DNA of 64,000 bases from Daphnia carinata (GCF_022539665.2 NC_081340.1:3224001-3288000), one strand, 5' to 3'. Shown: positions 14,163 to 27,762, counted from the stretch's first letter. The notes: generated by a model not told the origin, from the sequence alone. Numbers and translations: made by a program.

Positions 14163-15726
14163 CCAATAGCCACGATCCCCATCCATCAGCCGGCCGATTG
14201 CGGCGTGACAAAACCGCTCCGAAGAGAACCCCATGCTGCGTGCCGCCCAATAGATACAACTCTATATCACGCCATCGATGATGGCTCTTTCTCTCTCTCT
14301 TCTCTCTCGCTCGATCGCTTCGTTCTCACCCGGACGTCTCAATCAACAACATCACACATATATAGACACACACACACACACAGAAAAAAATAAATAAATA
14401 AAAAAAAAGGAAGGGTTAATCGACACAGGTTTTCACGGTTGAAAAGGCATTTGCCCAAAAAAAGGGCCTTATAAGAAAAAAAAAAAGCCATTGAATGTGT
14501 TTTTTTTTTTTCTCGTCTCTTTTCATTCGATCCGTGCGCGTCCGTATGGCGAATTCTTTGCGGATCCGTGTTTGATGGATGATCCAAGTCATATTGCCAT
14601 TTATTCTTCGATTTTTGTGTGTGTGTGTGTGTGTTGTGCGTGTTGTTTTTTTTGTGTGTGTGTGCACGAAAAGGGAGGCCTTGATACGGAACATGCACAA
14701 TTGGCGAATTGGCCTCCCTTTTCTTTATATATATATTTTTTTTCCTATTGTATCTGCACGTGGATTCGCTGATTGGGGGAGACAAGAGAGAAAAAATATG
14801 TGAGAACTTCCACTTTGATTTTTGTGGTTGTCCGTAGTCACTCCCGCGCGCGTTGATATCGCCAAGCCAAACAACAGCTCAGTCACCGTCGGTTCCACCG
14901 TTCACAGGAAGAGGAATAACAACAATAAGGAAAAAGAAAAAAAGGGACCTTTTTTTTTTTTGATTGATGAGTTGATTTTCTTTTTTTATATATGTCTGTG
15001 AAAAAGAGTGCCGGGGGAAAGAAAAACACACGCTAATTGAGTTGCGATCAACACAATCGATTATCGACGCAAGGAGGAAATGGGCCAGTCGAAAGAGAAA
15101 AACAAAAATCCAGATGATCAGGTTTCATCTCCTTTTATATTCAATATATCGTCTTTCATTATTTCATTTTTTTTTTTCATTTATTTGACTTGTTCTGTTC
15201 ATATATTTTTTTTTTTTTTTTGTTTCTGTCTCTGTCGGTTGGCGTTTATCTATTTCTCACTTGTTTTTCGCCATTTCTTTCTGTTTATTTCTTTTTTTTT
15301 TTGATTTTTATGTTTCATAATCGACCTTGTGCTTTTCTCAGTTACAAGACAAATATAGAGACACTTGTTGAGTTTGTTCTCGAACAATAGCCGGAGAAAA
15401 AAAAAATATATAATAATAATAAATAAAATAAAAATCCGGTTTTTGTTTGGCGGAGATTGGAGTGACGTGAGTCGTATCGCCAAATTGAGAATTCAATCCG
15501 AAAGAGAATTCCACCACCACACATGATGTTTGGTTTCTGTGTTCCTGTTTCTCTTCGCCCCCCCCCCCCTTTTTTTTTTTCTTGTTTTTTGTTTTGTTTT
15601 CGTGTGTGTTTTCGTCTCTGGGTTTATACCCATATCTCTTTATTGCCTAAATAGATACATTTTCGGATTGGAGTGACAAACGGCGCGACTTGTTGTCATT
15701 GTTGTTGTTGGCTTGTTTCAGTCCGT

Positions 15727-15730
<4 letters not shown>

Positions 15731-15787
<57 letters not shown>
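15731..15787. repeat. (GT)n microsatellite, longest in the window
   Basis: An uninterrupted GT tract of about 57 bases (some 28 units), the longest perfect dinucleotide array seen here. Overlapping frames read as Cys-Val repeats and are not genes. Its length makes it a likely polymorphic marker and possibly Z-DNA prone; the latter is inference. Confidence 0.97.
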
Positions 15788-15788
<1 letters not shown>

Positions 15789-18700
15789 CACCAATGTGTA
15801 CAGAGAAACTGTCAATCATAAACAAAAAACAAAAAACAACTCACTTGCTGGATTCCTTTTGGTTTTCCAACGCGAAACGAACTATGGAAATAGAGAGACA
15901 TGTACAGATAATGCGTACTCTATATCTATTATAACGAAAGGTGACGCGCTGTAGGAGGTCTCTCTTCGAGCAAAAGATTTTTATCGAGACTCTTTTCTTT
16001 TTACCCCGAATCGAACCTTTTTTTTTTATTTTTTTTTTTTACCTTTGGCTTGTTATTTTGATTTCGGCTATTTTCCCCTCATATTTTTCCCTTCTCTTCT
16101 CAAAAAAGACCATAACGGACGTAAAGGGAATTTTGATTCTGACGTTTGACTATTTTTTCACATATTTTTGTTTGCGGGTCCAAGACTAACACGCCATCAA
16201 AAAACTATCAAGAAACGTCAAACATCAAGAGGCCCCCCCCTTCTTCATTTTGTGTGTACGAGGAGTCCTACTTTCCCCAATCTATCGGTCGTGTATTTTC
16301 CTTTTTTTTTTTTTCTCCACACACACACACACACACACACACGTCAATCTTTGAAAATGTACACAAAAACAAGCGCGCGCGCGTGGAAAACCATCCAAAC
16401 AATGTCAACTTGTCCGGATCCGAGATTCCCGAGACCACACAAACCGGAGGTAAAAAAAAAAAAAAAAGTAGAAAGAACCGACACACATACGGCCTTGATT
16501 GGTGCATCAAGTTAAACAGCATTTGAAAAAAAAAAAAACAAAAAAAAGAAAAAGCGGGGATACAACGCAAAATGATTGAAAGAAGTGAGACAAAAGACTC
16601 CGTTTACATAGGAAAAAAAAAAAAAAAGAAAATACGTGTCGTAAGGATTAGGTCGTTTTGAAAAGACAATAGTTACGGGAGATACGTACGCGATAAGAAC
16701 CAAAAAAAAAAAAAAAAAAAAAATAGACAGCCGTCAGCGAAGCATGTTTGGAGAATCAGAGCTAATGTGTAATAATAAACTCGGTTTTCTCCTTGGAACT
16801 TTTCAAATTCCCCTTTTTCTACGGAAATCTAACGCATGGCTTATTTGAATGTTTAGGGTTGGTTGACACGTACTACACACGTAGAAATTGCGCTCGCCCC
16901 TGCGTACGTATATATAAACTGCTCGTTGGTTTTTTATGATTCCTCAACGAGGCTAGTCACACCCTCCTCTATCTTTACAAGAGGGTCGTAAAAAACGATG
17001 AGTGAAGTAAAGCGCAATATACTTCATTCTTTCCGGACTTGCTGCAATCGCTTACCATTTGATTTCTTTCTTTCTTTTCAAAAAGGGGGGTTCCAATTTT
17101 CGTTTTTACAGTAGGTTTTTTCTTAAAGACCCCTAAAAAAAAAAAGGGCAGTGCCATAAGATCTGGGCTTTAACATACACAAAGAAGGCTGTCGTGTTGT
17201 AAAAAGAAATAAAATATAAATCAGTTCAATGCCCAGTAGTTTTTATAACAGCGATGTGTTGCACCAATTCAGCTGGCTCCGGATGTGGATCGCAGGTTAG
17301 TGGGCCCTCTCCAACAGCAAACAGGAAAAAAAAAAGGTAGGTTCCAGGGTCTTAAGTCTAATGCATGTATCGAATAGCATTGAATGTGTGTATTCGTGTG
17401 GATGTTAAAACTTGCGACAAATCAATTAGAATTAGATCTCCACTTCTTCTTTGATGTGTCTTCATTCTTTTCCTACTAAACTATGTTGAAAGTGTTGTTC
17501 TCTTTGTCGTTTTTGATCGCCAACAATTCACACTATAGGCCTATGCGGCATTCCAAGGAAGGGTCTATGGTACAAGTGAGATTCATACGTTAAAATGAAA
17601 AAAAAAATGGTGGGATCGATGTGCCAAACACTGGCCGTCCCTGTTTGTGCAGGGGATTTCCGGGGCGGCAACGGAACCGATTATCGATGTTTGGCTATAT
17701 ACATATATACTATATATGGCTTGAATAAAAATGAAAAAGGACTAATTCAAGGGTCCCTCAATATTTTTTTTTTTTTTTTGTTGCCTTCTGCGTGTGTGCC
17801 ATATAGGCCTATTCTCTAAAGGATTCACAAAAATGGATCTATTTCTGAGGTTAATGGCGGCTGATGGAAGAGGGATTTCAAATGAAAAGAGAGAGAGAGA
17901 GCCATCATCGAACGAGATGAAAGGGGTGCTGTGTACACGTAGCCAGAGAGAGAGAGAGAGAGAGACCTCCACCGACGTTTTTAAAACCCAACAAAAACTG
18001 TATAATTTTCCCATGAGCGGTGTGACAAATCCATCTGGCGGGGCTCTCATCTGCATTTTCTTTTTTTTTTCGGTTAGGCTTTCTCCCTCCCCCTCCCCCC
18101 CTCCACCTTTATTGGTGACACCACTGGACCCACTAGTTTGAGGCTGCTGGTTCCTATCCTATGAAACATAAGGCAATCCATCGTAGAGGCACTTTGAACA
18201 CAGATATCGCGTCAATAAATACACGATTGGGCACGGTTATCTGGACAGTACCGTACACACACATAGATATAGAGATTGAAAGGCTATAAGAAAAGAGGAT
18301 TGACCTGTTGGACCCTAGGACTTTTCCAAGGAAAGAAAAATAAAATAGTTTGAAATAAAAAGTATAAAGCCAAAAAGGGTCGCTAATGAAGCTGCTAGGC
18401 TGGAACGACATATCCGATACACCTTTTATTTTATATTTTCTTTTGAACGAAAAAAAAAAATGTACAAAAAAAATAAGGGAAAGCTCCACCTTCTTTCTGT
18501 GAAAATAAAGGAAGAAGAAAAAGAAGAAATGAAAAGTAGGAGGAAACAAATGAAGAACATCAGCACCTACCTTTTTCCTTGGTGATTTCCTTTGTTGTTC
18601 TTTTGCCTTCCCTTTTTTTTTTTTTTTTTGCTGTGTGTGTGTGTCTGTTCCGTGTGTGTGTGTGTGACGAAGACTCCGCCTACCAGAACAAGTAGAATTC

Positions 18701-19456
18701 CGGCGGGGGTTTCGTTTTCATTTTCAGGTTATATTTTTCCCCTCTTCAAGTTCAAGCTAATCACCGGCCGGGCTGTTGGTCAACAATAGAGAGTGTCACG
18801 GTCAATAATGACCACCCATCTCTTGTTCACTAGCAACAGCCAGTTTCGATATGGACATCAATGGCTGGCTGGGCTATTAAAAAAGATTTTGACAAAAAAC
18901 TAAATAAAAGAAACACAAAAAAAAAAAATGCAGACCGGGTACATACACACACAAAAAAAAAGGGCGGGCACGGGCCTTGGGTTTCCCTTCTGTGGAACAC
19001 CAATAAAAACTGCTAGGCCTTCTACGTATCAACTCTATATACGTATAACAACAAAATTCAAGTATTGCCCATGACCCAATGAAGGCTGTATCTATAGTCA
19101 ATGGTCATCATGTGTTGAAGGGATGCGCGTTGACGTGCCTTACTATTTTCGTACCGGACCCTGCTGGCAAGCCGCCCCGTTGTGAATGCATAATTGACCG
19201 GGTTGAAGGGAACAAAATACACCCGGTGTGTGTGTGTGTGTGTAACGCAGCAAGAAGTCGATGCGACACCTCTACAGATGTAAGAAGGAATTAGTTGAAG
19301 AAAAAATGCCGACTTCAATTTTTTTTTTTGGAGAAGAATGAAAGGTAACATAAGAATAGAAAGAAAGAAAAAAAGTGGGTCCCACGGTCGGTAACAGCCG
19401 CCAAACGTGAAGCTGCGAGTCAAAGAAAATGACACATGCTCTTCGGCCCAGGTGAG

Positions 19457-19487
<31 letters not shown>

Positions 19488-22400
19488 TCCCTTAAAAGAT
19501 GGTTGAGAGACGGACGCGGGATACAAATAGAGACGTACATCGGAACACATTTTTGTTCCTCTTTCTTTTCAATGTCTCCTCGTAAAAGAGCTTATCGGGT
19601 TGACGGAACCCAGTCGCCCACTGTTTCGGTTTCCCGAACAGTGGACAAACATATTCAACTGATGTTCTCTTTTTTTTTTTTTTTCGAGGGGGGAACGACT
19701 CGCGGCAGAGCAGAGCAGAGAGATAAGCTGGAAGAAAAAGAACGAAACGTCATTTGTGAGAGTTATAAGAAAACGAGGGGTGAGCTATTGTTACCTTCTT
19801 ACCTGGATAACATTGAACGTTATCTTTCTTGCATGTCCTTTTTTTTTTTATTTTTCCTTTTGTCCCCCTTTTATTTTCACCTTGTTGTGCGTTGTTCTGC
19901 GTCACAACTAAGTCCGCTAGTTTTGAAATCAAAAGCCAAATTGGTTCTCCAGTTCTTGTAAAAAGGACCCAGGGTCGTCAGCGTCCGGCAATTGTCGGGG
20001 TAGAGTTGGTCGTTTGTGCGCGCGCGGGCCATCGCAAGATGGAAAATGTTATACGAATGAAGGTACCCCCCCAATATAGTTATGTGTATACATTGGGAGA
20101 GCCATTTAGACATAGGCCTTTGTAGATGAAAAGAGATCTGTTTGAAATGGCCCAACGTCTTGTATTTTTAGGCCTATACGTACCTGCCCTGGTTTGGTAA
20201 AAAAATAAAAACGAAAACGATTGAGCCATCGATTGACATGTTTATGACTGGCAACCAGTCGAAGTAAGACGACGAGCACAAGTTTGGAAGCACAGAGCAC
20301 TCAGGAGGGGTGCTGGGGCTGATGCCAAAGACGTAGACTACTGCTCTACACTTGTCCATCATAAAGTATATGGATGCCATTAACTATTTTTCACTCGTTT
20401 GGAAATTTTTTTTTATTTTCTTTTAGTGTGTTGTCCAGTTTTTTCTTTTTCATTCACAATGTTTTGGATGATCATAAAACTTGATGATCTTCTTTTTTTT
20501 TTTTTTCAGGAGGGAGGGGGTTTCTGATGGCACCAGCCATCATCAACACACAGAAGCCAAAAGAATCCCATGGCATTTCCTGCCCTATCTATCGGACCTC
20601 CCCTTGACTTCTCAAAAAAGAAAATGGACAAGTACAAAAATAAAAGAAAAAAAAAAAAACAATCCACATTTTGGGGTTGAAACATTTTGTGTTTTATGTT
20701 GGCCGTGTTAGCCTCCCCGCCACCCTTGTAAAATGTATAAACCCAAAGAAAAAAAAGTGGAAACAATGTGGCGTGTATATTCCTCGTGTCAGCCCACCGT
20801 TTGTTTAAGTCTTTTCCATATTTTTATATTGCACTTTTAAAAAGATATGCTAGTGCAATAAAATGCCACCCTCCGAATCTCTGCTGTAGGTGTAGCATCG
20901 AGATAATGCGAGCAGCCACCATCTTCCATTTTTTTTAGTCTTCCAGCCATCATCATCCGTCATCATAAAAGAAAAAAGGGCCTCTGAAAGTTCGGATGAT
21001 ACCATGTTTCTAGGCCTATAGGTGTGTGTGTGTGTGGTGTGGATGGATGCATCCATCCGTCTGCCTATCAAAGAAAATAAAAAAGAGATGTTGGCAAGTG
21101 TGAGTGAAGAATGTCGGGAATGTGATATACGTCGATCGATTGGATCAGTTGGAAAAGGGGGGAGAAGCTTCGATCTACAGGATTTAAAAAAAAAAAAAAA
21201 GAAATCTTAAAACTGATGATCCCTGCAAGTGGACTCCATCACGAATCCATTACCGGCCGTCGGTTTTCTCAACGGTTGAGTGGCTATCTATCCATCATCT
21301 TCATTCTTTCTTTGCTCTTTTTTCTTCATTTTTTTTTCTTTATCGATCGATAGAAATGATAAAGACCTAAATATCTTTTTTTTTTTTTTTTGCATTCCAT
21401 GCAGTTCTTTTTTATTATTATTTATTTAAATTTTGATATGTGAACCGTTAGTTTCTTTCTATACGTTCTTCCTTGCCATGTCATCACCTTGGATTGAAGG
21501 TGGCGCAACAACAAAAGCGACGTCTATTTTTCTGACATTAAAAAAAAAAAAAAAGAAAGGACTCGTGACGTATTTTCTCTTTGATGTAGTCGCTTTAAAA
21601 TGTTGCTGTACTCCCCGTGTCGAGCGGCCGACACTCGATCGGTGGGCGGGACCGGGGCTTATCAATTAACACGTTCCCTAACTTAAAAAAAAGAAAGAAA
21701 AATACTTGACTGTGTATATCAAATAGAAAGAGAGAAAGAGATAGATGTATTTATACCATTCTTTTATTTCATAAAGAAATAGTGGCCGTGCAGCTATTGG
21801 TGTTCGCAGCGTTTCGTGAATCCATGAATATTTGATGAGCCGGTATTCTTCCTACTGGCTCTCCGCCTCCTTTTGATGGGCCGTAGCGAGATGTTTTCAT
21901 CGAGGCGCTTCGTTTTTTTCACGCACAACGTCTCTCTCTCTCTCTCTCTTTTTCTTTATATCTACACACATTTATATTCTCCTTTCTGTTCTCGTTTCTT
22001 CTTTTTTTTTTTGGGCTTTGAAAGAACGAAAAAGGCAGGCGGAGATTTAAGAGACAGAGGAAAAAAAAAAGTGTTAAGAATTTGTTTAAAGGAAAAAAAA
22101 AAAAAATGGAAGGTGAAAGAGAGAGAGACAGAGAGAGAGAGAGATATCTCTTACGATGTTCCGACATGTCGCCTTTCGGGACTCGCCCCTTTTTGCATGG
22201 CGGTTGTTTTGTGTTCGTGCGTCTCTATTCCGGCGGTTACGGCCGCGACACGCTTTTGGACACGTACGTATACATCGGGGGTCGTTATTTATGACGTGCA
22301 GCCATTTCTTTTTTGAAAAGTGGGAGGAGCGATGTGGACGAAAAGGGGGGGGGGGAAAGAAGAAGAAGAAAGAAAACGAATGAATTGACTCTCGCCGCAA

Positions 22401-22488
22401 GAGTTCATATTTTACCAAATTGCTGTGACGTGAAACATTCCTCTGCCATAGGGCCACTATTGCTCGCCATTCTTTCATCCCTCCCCCT

Positions 22489-22494
<6 letters not shown>

Positions 22495-22522
<28 letters not shown>
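22495..22522. repeat. (CA)n microsatellite
   Basis: About 14 CA units, directly visible. Confidence 0.95.
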
Positions 22523-22526
<4 letters not shown>

Positions 22527-24249
22527 GTAGACAAGGTGTGTAAAACATCCTTAAAGGACTGGGCCGGATTGCTCGTGCATCGCTTGCATATTTCTTTTAT
22601 TTTCTTGAATTTGTGAGGGGAGAGAGAGAGAAGGTGACGTAAGAGAATACGTAAGAGACATACCGCCGTCATGAAAAATAAAAAAAAGGATGACAGGTTG
22701 AGAGAGAGGTAAAAAAAAAAAAAAAAACCCTACAATTAAGTCGGCGAGTCGGGTGTCGGTAGCATTTCGTTCTATAGATTGGCGGCATTCAACCGCTTAT
22801 ACCTGATGTGCCTTTAACACACAATGTAGATTCGGGAATTTCAGGTAATACAAGAGGGAGAATCAAATAGTTTAAGAAAAATATATAAATAAAAAAAAAA
22901 AAAGGGAAATCCAATAGATGACGAGGTGATGATGGCAAACACAAGTTTTTTTTTTTTTAAATTTTTTAAAGCGCCGCCTCCAGTTCATTAAAGCCGGTGA
23001 CCAAGCAGCCCAACCAAAAGTTCATTCTGTACAGTTTTTTGGCCCATTGTTGAATCTGAACCGCAGATGCTAGGAGTTTCTTTTTTTTTTTTTTTTTTTT
23101 TTTTGTTATGAATATAAAAAGGGCCTATAGAAGGAGTGTGTAAAAGAACAAGGCCGACAAGACGAAAATCGTTCGTCTAGTTAATTGGGCAGACCGCAGA
23201 AAGCGGGCCGCGTTTTTTTGATGCGGACGTGTCACGAATGGACGGCTAGTTGCGCACGTCACCACCTAACACACGGCTAGAAATATACCGACCAATTCTA
23301 TAATACCTGATATTTTTAAAAAAGAAAAAGGGAGGGGGGGGGGGGTCGATGGATGGAGAGGGAAAAAAGAAATGGAAGGTGTTGAATGTTGTTCCGCGCA
23401 GCCCCAACACGGACCAACAATTGAGCAACACAAAAGAGTCGCACGGGGCAGCGGAGAGACTGTGATGACAAATGGCCTGGCAAAAGTCAGCCGTCCCGGG
23501 GACGCATTATTTTTTCGTTCTTATCGTCTCAATAAAAAAGGAACAGAGAAGGAGGAGGAGAAAGAAAATGGAACGGCGTACGGTCAAAAGAAGAAATGCA
23601 TTCACAGATTTTTTTTTTTTTTTTTTTTTTGTTCTTTTTTTTTTCGTGTTCAAAAAAAAAAAAAACATCAGGTAGAACCGGAGAGGTACACACACAAAAA
23701 AAAAAAAACCACCCTTCAAGGTGCCTGATAAAGACGTGCACACCACGGCTAATTAATAGCCGACAATCTGATATGGTCCCCAATTATATGGAAGTCGGGG
23801 TGGCGATTGTATCGAAACTGTTGGGGCCTGAGAAATAGAAGAACGCGATAGGACAGTGGAGGAAAAAAAAAAAAAAAACAGGTGAGAAAAAAAAAAAAGA
23901 AAAACAGAATGTGTTCTTGTGTACAGACTTGTGGCACGTCCATTAATAGCTGTCATCCATGTTGAGATCGAATGAAATAAAGAGAAAAGCCCAAAAATAT
24001 CAAAAAAAAAAGAAAGACACCACATGTATAAGGTGTGTTCATCTTTCAATCGCCGAAACATAAAGGGAAACACAACCTCACACACCGTACAGATACACAT
24101 TTATATTTGTGTTTCCCCTTACATCAGATGAGCTGGTTTGATTAAAAAGAAAAGAAAAAAAAAAAACACACCGGAGAAAACGACGATTTGTTAAAAACCA
24201 GTGCGAGCTTCTCCCCATCGCTCTCGATGGCCAATTCCTTTTTTCTTTC

Positions 24250-24280
<31 letters not shown>

Positions 24281-24485
24281 GGAGACTATACAAACTATGC
24301 CAAAAGTTTCCTTTTGTGGACTTGGGTAATTCTTTTATATTTTTTGATGGCTAGAAGAAAAGAAAAAAAAAAAAAAAAATTTATATAACGCGATGATCGC
24401 GATAAGCGCAGTCACGCCTATATAAGGTTGTTTAACCAACATCTGGGCTCCGGCGACATGGTGTAGAAACTTGCACAATAGCTGG

Positions 24486-24486
<1 letters not shown>

Positions 24487-24523
<37 letters not shown>
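24487..24523. repeat. (AC)n microsatellite
   Basis: About 18 AC units, directly visible. Confidence 0.95.
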
Positions 24524-24525
<2 letters not shown>

Positions 24526-24703
24526 TAAAAGAAAAGAAACAAGTAGAAGAAGAAAAAAGACGTGCGTATAGTAAATAGGTGTGTGACTTTTTTTTTTCTT
24601 TTTAAATAAAAAAGGTGACAAGCAGAGAGAGCTAAAAAAGCCGGCGTGCACTCTTTTATTTTCTTGTATTTATTTATTTATTATTATTATTATTTTTTTT
24701 TTT

Positions 24704-24707
<4 letters not shown>

Positions 24708-24749
<42 letters not shown>
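24708..24749. repeat. (CT)n microsatellite beside TTA/TTTA repeats
   Basis: About 20 CT units, directly preceded by short TTTA and TTA repeats and a T run from 24668. Together they form an 80-base compound simple repeat. Confidence 0.95.
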
Positions 24750-24754
<5 letters not shown>

Positions 24755-26641
24755 CTGGCGTTCCACACCTCACGCTGAGTTGATGGCGGAAACGTGGCTG
24801 TCTCCGTGCGGATTATACGACTCTGTGTTCCATGCTGTGAAACGCTTCTCCTATCTACCTCGTATATATAACCAACGTCACCTGGTCCCACATCCCACCC
24901 TCCCCCCCCCCCCTTCTCCTTGTTTCTCCCCCTCCTTTTTCTTCGTTTCTGTTTCTTTTTCTTTTATTTCCAAGTCTTTTTTTTATTTTATTGCTCATTG
25001 CGATCTAATTGACTCTCTTCCGTCACCAACCAAAAGCCGAGGGGTTTGTGTACCAAAGAAACGGGCACCTTTCTAGGCTACGATTCCACCAAAAAAGTCC
25101 AACTCTTTTTCTTTTCTTTTTCGAATTTAGGCCTGTGCGTTGTATCTTTCAGAATTGAAAAAATGGAGTGAGAACTACTGAAAAAAAAAATATGCAGAGG
25201 GATTCCGCCGCTAGAATTCTTCTTATAGTGTGTTGCAAATACGGATCGTATGGGATTATCCATATTAGCCATCTATATGTACTTTTATGTCAAATGTTCT
25301 TGTTGATTGGCGGTCAAACTTTTGGCCATCATCGGGGATTTACCCATTTTTTTTTTCTTTTTTTTTTTTTAAGTCGACACCTTTAGGTTTTGCAAACGGA
25401 AACATATATGTACAAATACGTATATACGCAAATCAAAACGATTCGCCGCATCCGGAGGTAAAAGGGATACATATATTTAAGCTGAGAGAGAAATGACAAG
25501 TACAAAAAAAAAGAAAAAAAAGAAAAAGAAAAGGTATTAAATGGCCATACCATGCGCAGCAAACAAAACAAAACAGTGTAGTGTTGATTAAAAGAAGACC
25601 GTCCTTCCGGTCAGAAGAGATTTTCATTTTTCCTTGACATCCTCCCCCTTTCCTCACATTCTTCTTCTTTTTCACACCTTCATCATCTTATTTTAAATCT
25701 TTTTTTTGTTTTTTGATTTCAGTTTTTTTTTGAAGGTGTCAAAGCGGATCGAATGAATGAGGATTGACGATCGGCTGGATGATTTTGAAATCTTGCCAAG
25801 AAACGTCCGGCACAACACATTGAACATAGACAAGGTGATGTGTACACAGAACACAAGAAAGGTACACGTCGGTGTGTTGGCCGGCAACTGTTTCAATTGG
25901 CCGCGCTCGTTGGCCCGTCTGCAAAATAATAGGACAGCGCGTATATTTATGAGGCGATGATTATTTCTTTACTTTTTCCGTGTATTCGTACAGTATAGCT
26001 GCACCTTTAGCGTGATTACTAATTTTGTACTTGGCTGTCACGCGGCCGCCATTGTCCAAACTTTCCATAGAGTTTTGCCTTCTTTTGATTTATTTCATTT
26101 GTTTGTTTTTTTAATATTTTAATTGCGCTTGTTCGCCCTACTGGTGTAAGGCACAGTAAGGAAAAAAACAAAAAAACATTGGCATCGAAGAGGGTCACAT
26201 ATCCCGATGATTAGCTGCCTGCATCCATGAACCGTCTTTCAGGCCATGGGGAGACCTACGAACAACCTACGTTCTACGATCACCTCTTCTCTACCTCAGT
26301 TTTTGGGTCGATCTTTAACGTGTAGTGAACGGTACTACAGATCGATGTGAAACGTCTGTATACGTGTCGTGAGTGGTGTGTGTATGTGTGTGTGTGTGTG
26401 TTTCTTCTGCCATTTTAGCCCCTTTATAGTAGGCATGGCTCTTCTTTCTTCGTCTTCTCTCTTCGACTTCTTTCTTGATGTAGATGATGTCCGAAGCGTA
26501 TGTAGAATCTTGCGTAATTCGATGCGATGAAGAATCTTGCGAATCCGATGTAATGAAGAATCTTGCGAGTCTTGAATGACGTATTGGAGGGGTGGGTGGG
26601 AGGGAGGGTGGTGGGAGGGAAGGGAGGGCTTGGCGGAAATT

Positions 26642-26712
26642 GGCGGTGGCGGGACTTGAACCCGAGGACTACAGATTACAAAGCGTGGGTGATAACCACT
26701 GTGCCAGGACCG
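26642..26712 (-). promoter_or_regulatory. tRNA-like RNA polymerase III head, copy A, inner-to-tail
   Basis: On the minus strand this begins GCGGTCC and carries an A-box-like TGGCACAGTGGTTATC (26706-26691) and the B box GGTTCAAGTCC (26662-26652). The spacing is that of a tRNA gene. The anticodon-loop region reads TTTGTAA, as in threonine tRNAs, but the acceptor stem pairs only partly, so it is a tRNA-derived promoter and not a functional tRNA. Confidence 0.7.
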
Positions 26713-26789
26713 CACATCCCAACCAAATTTTGCTTTGGATGTCGCGCGGTCAAATAGGTAGCTTATGTATATATCAAGTGATTGACATA

Positions 26790-26853
26790 TGGCGTTGCGG
26801 CATAGTTTGCGGCTATCATACTGATATCACGGGTTCGAATCTTTGTTGATATG
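26790..26853 (+). promoter_or_regulatory. Second tRNA-like head, copy A, opposite orientation
   Basis: On the plus strand this has an A-box-like GGCATAGTTTGCGGC and a B box GGTTCGAATCT (26832-26842), again at tRNA-like spacing. It points away from the first head, so transcription from the two would diverge. Confidence 0.55.
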
Positions 26854-27385
26854 CTATTTAAATATATATTTTTTTATTTGTAAACAAGATATTTAGTCAA
26901 TATTATTTTGCCAAGCAGCCACTATCTCTGCCCGTCGGCTTACGTGCTGCTCGCCCACCCGTTATAAGCAATGCTCGTGGACGGACAAAAAAACTCATTC
27001 ATCACTCGACACCTGTTGCTAATGGAACTGCGCAACCAACACCTTGTCACTTGCATTTCGTTTTGTTTTTAAACGTAGCACATAATTCCAACGCATTTGC
27101 TTCCCATTTTATTTTATTTTCTCTTTCTCTAGTTCTTCAGCTGTTGAGAACTTTTTATTTCTTACGATTTTTCTTGTGTTTTTTTTTTGTTTTTTGTTTT
27201 TTTAATTCCCTGTTAGTTCTTTTCTTTTTTTTTTATTATTATCGGAGGACGGGAGGGAGCGTACATCGTGAAAAAAGCCCTCGAGAAATCAAAACGCAAC
27301 AGGGCGTCTTCTGTGTGCTCTCCGCTGCAATAAGCAGCAGCAAACACGCCAACCAACCAACACCTTGCACCTCACACCCGCAGCA

Positions 27386-27418
27386 TACACACACACACAC
27401 ATACACACACACACACAC
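27386..27418. repeat. (AC)n microsatellite
   Basis: An AC tract with one AT interruption, directly visible. Confidence 0.95.
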
Positions 27419-27612
27419 GTATGAGATATGTAATCATCATGATAACAACCGCACCGGGCCAACGTGGATCAAATATTATATTTTTAAGTTTTTTTTTTTT
27501 TTTTCTTTTCTTTTTTTTTTTTCTTTGGGGTCCTGTCTTATTCAACGGTGAAGAAGAAGGAAAAAGGTGGTGGGGGACCAATGAAAGAGAAGAAACATTC
27601 CAACCGAATGGA

Positions 27613-27630
27613 GGGGGGGGGGGGGGGGGG
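27613..27630 (+). repeat. G homopolymer, 18 bases
   Basis: An uninterrupted run of 18 G, directly visible. It lies about 500 bases from a 19-G run. Runs of this length can form quadruplexes and are often mis-counted in assemblies. Confidence 0.9.
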
Positions 27631-27714
27631 AAAGAAAAAAAAAACTGTTCGTATGTTCTTCGGTATATATTTTTGCCGCCGACTCTTTTTACTACAAACT
27701 ACCGCTGCTGACTT

Positions 27715-27762
27715 CCCTCTCTCTCTCTCTCTCTGTGTGTACGTGTGTGTGTGTGTGTGTGT
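27715..27762. repeat. Compound (CT)n(GT)n microsatellite
   Basis: A CT tract passes directly into a GT tract with one ACGT interruption, directly visible. Confidence 0.95.

Larger units (their letters stand above)
5701..15730. other. Gene-free, microsatellite-rich stretch
   Basis: No supported gene. The interval is dominated by A/T homopolymers of 10-25 bases (for example 6652-6677, 8982-9000, 12583-12604 and 12964-12986) and by CT/GA and GT/CA dinucleotide tracts. Two TAGGCCTA palindromes lie at 6350-6357 and 9781-9788. Open frames of 60-150 codons encode mostly Phe/Lys runs or Arg-Glu and Leu-Ser dipeptide strings from the simple repeats, so they are not called. Confidence 0.6.
15788..26136. 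other. Gene-free, homopolymer-rich stretch
   Basis: No supported gene. It holds A/T runs of up to about 28 bases (for example 16701-16722, 19457-19482 and 24250-24277), CA/GT tracts at 16318-16342 and 19226-19242, CT tracts near 21929-21950, and four TAGGCCTA palindromes at 17536, 17804, 20169 and 21011. The frame of 184 codons at 19407-19961 is low-complexity and unlike any family I recognise. Confidence 0.6.
26137..26926 (-). mobile_element. Composite double tRNA-headed short interspersed element, copy A
   Basis: This stretch matches, in reverse orientation, the repeat at 59986-60705 over nearly its whole length. Shared landmarks, read on the minus strand, are a terminal segment with ATTGACTAAATATC, a tRNA-like head facing that end, a second tRNA-like head facing the other way, a CA microsatellite, a long unique tail, and a right end with TTACTGTGCCT. 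Copy A has an extra T-rich insertion of about 25 bases near its right end. No protein-coding capacity is visible; overlapping frames are translations of the tRNA-like parts. Exact ends and target-site duplications cannot be fixed from two copies. The sense of mobilisation is unknown; the strand given is only that opposite to copy B. Confidence 0.75.

Noticed and set aside
19407-19961. Plus-strand open frame of 184 codons
   Set aside because: Lys and Phe runs from poly-A/T tracts, no recognisable domain, no supporting splice or start context.
26335-26715. Minus-strand 126-codon frame ending in Thr-His repeats
   Set aside because: It is the translation of the composite repeat, including its tRNA-like head and CA tract.
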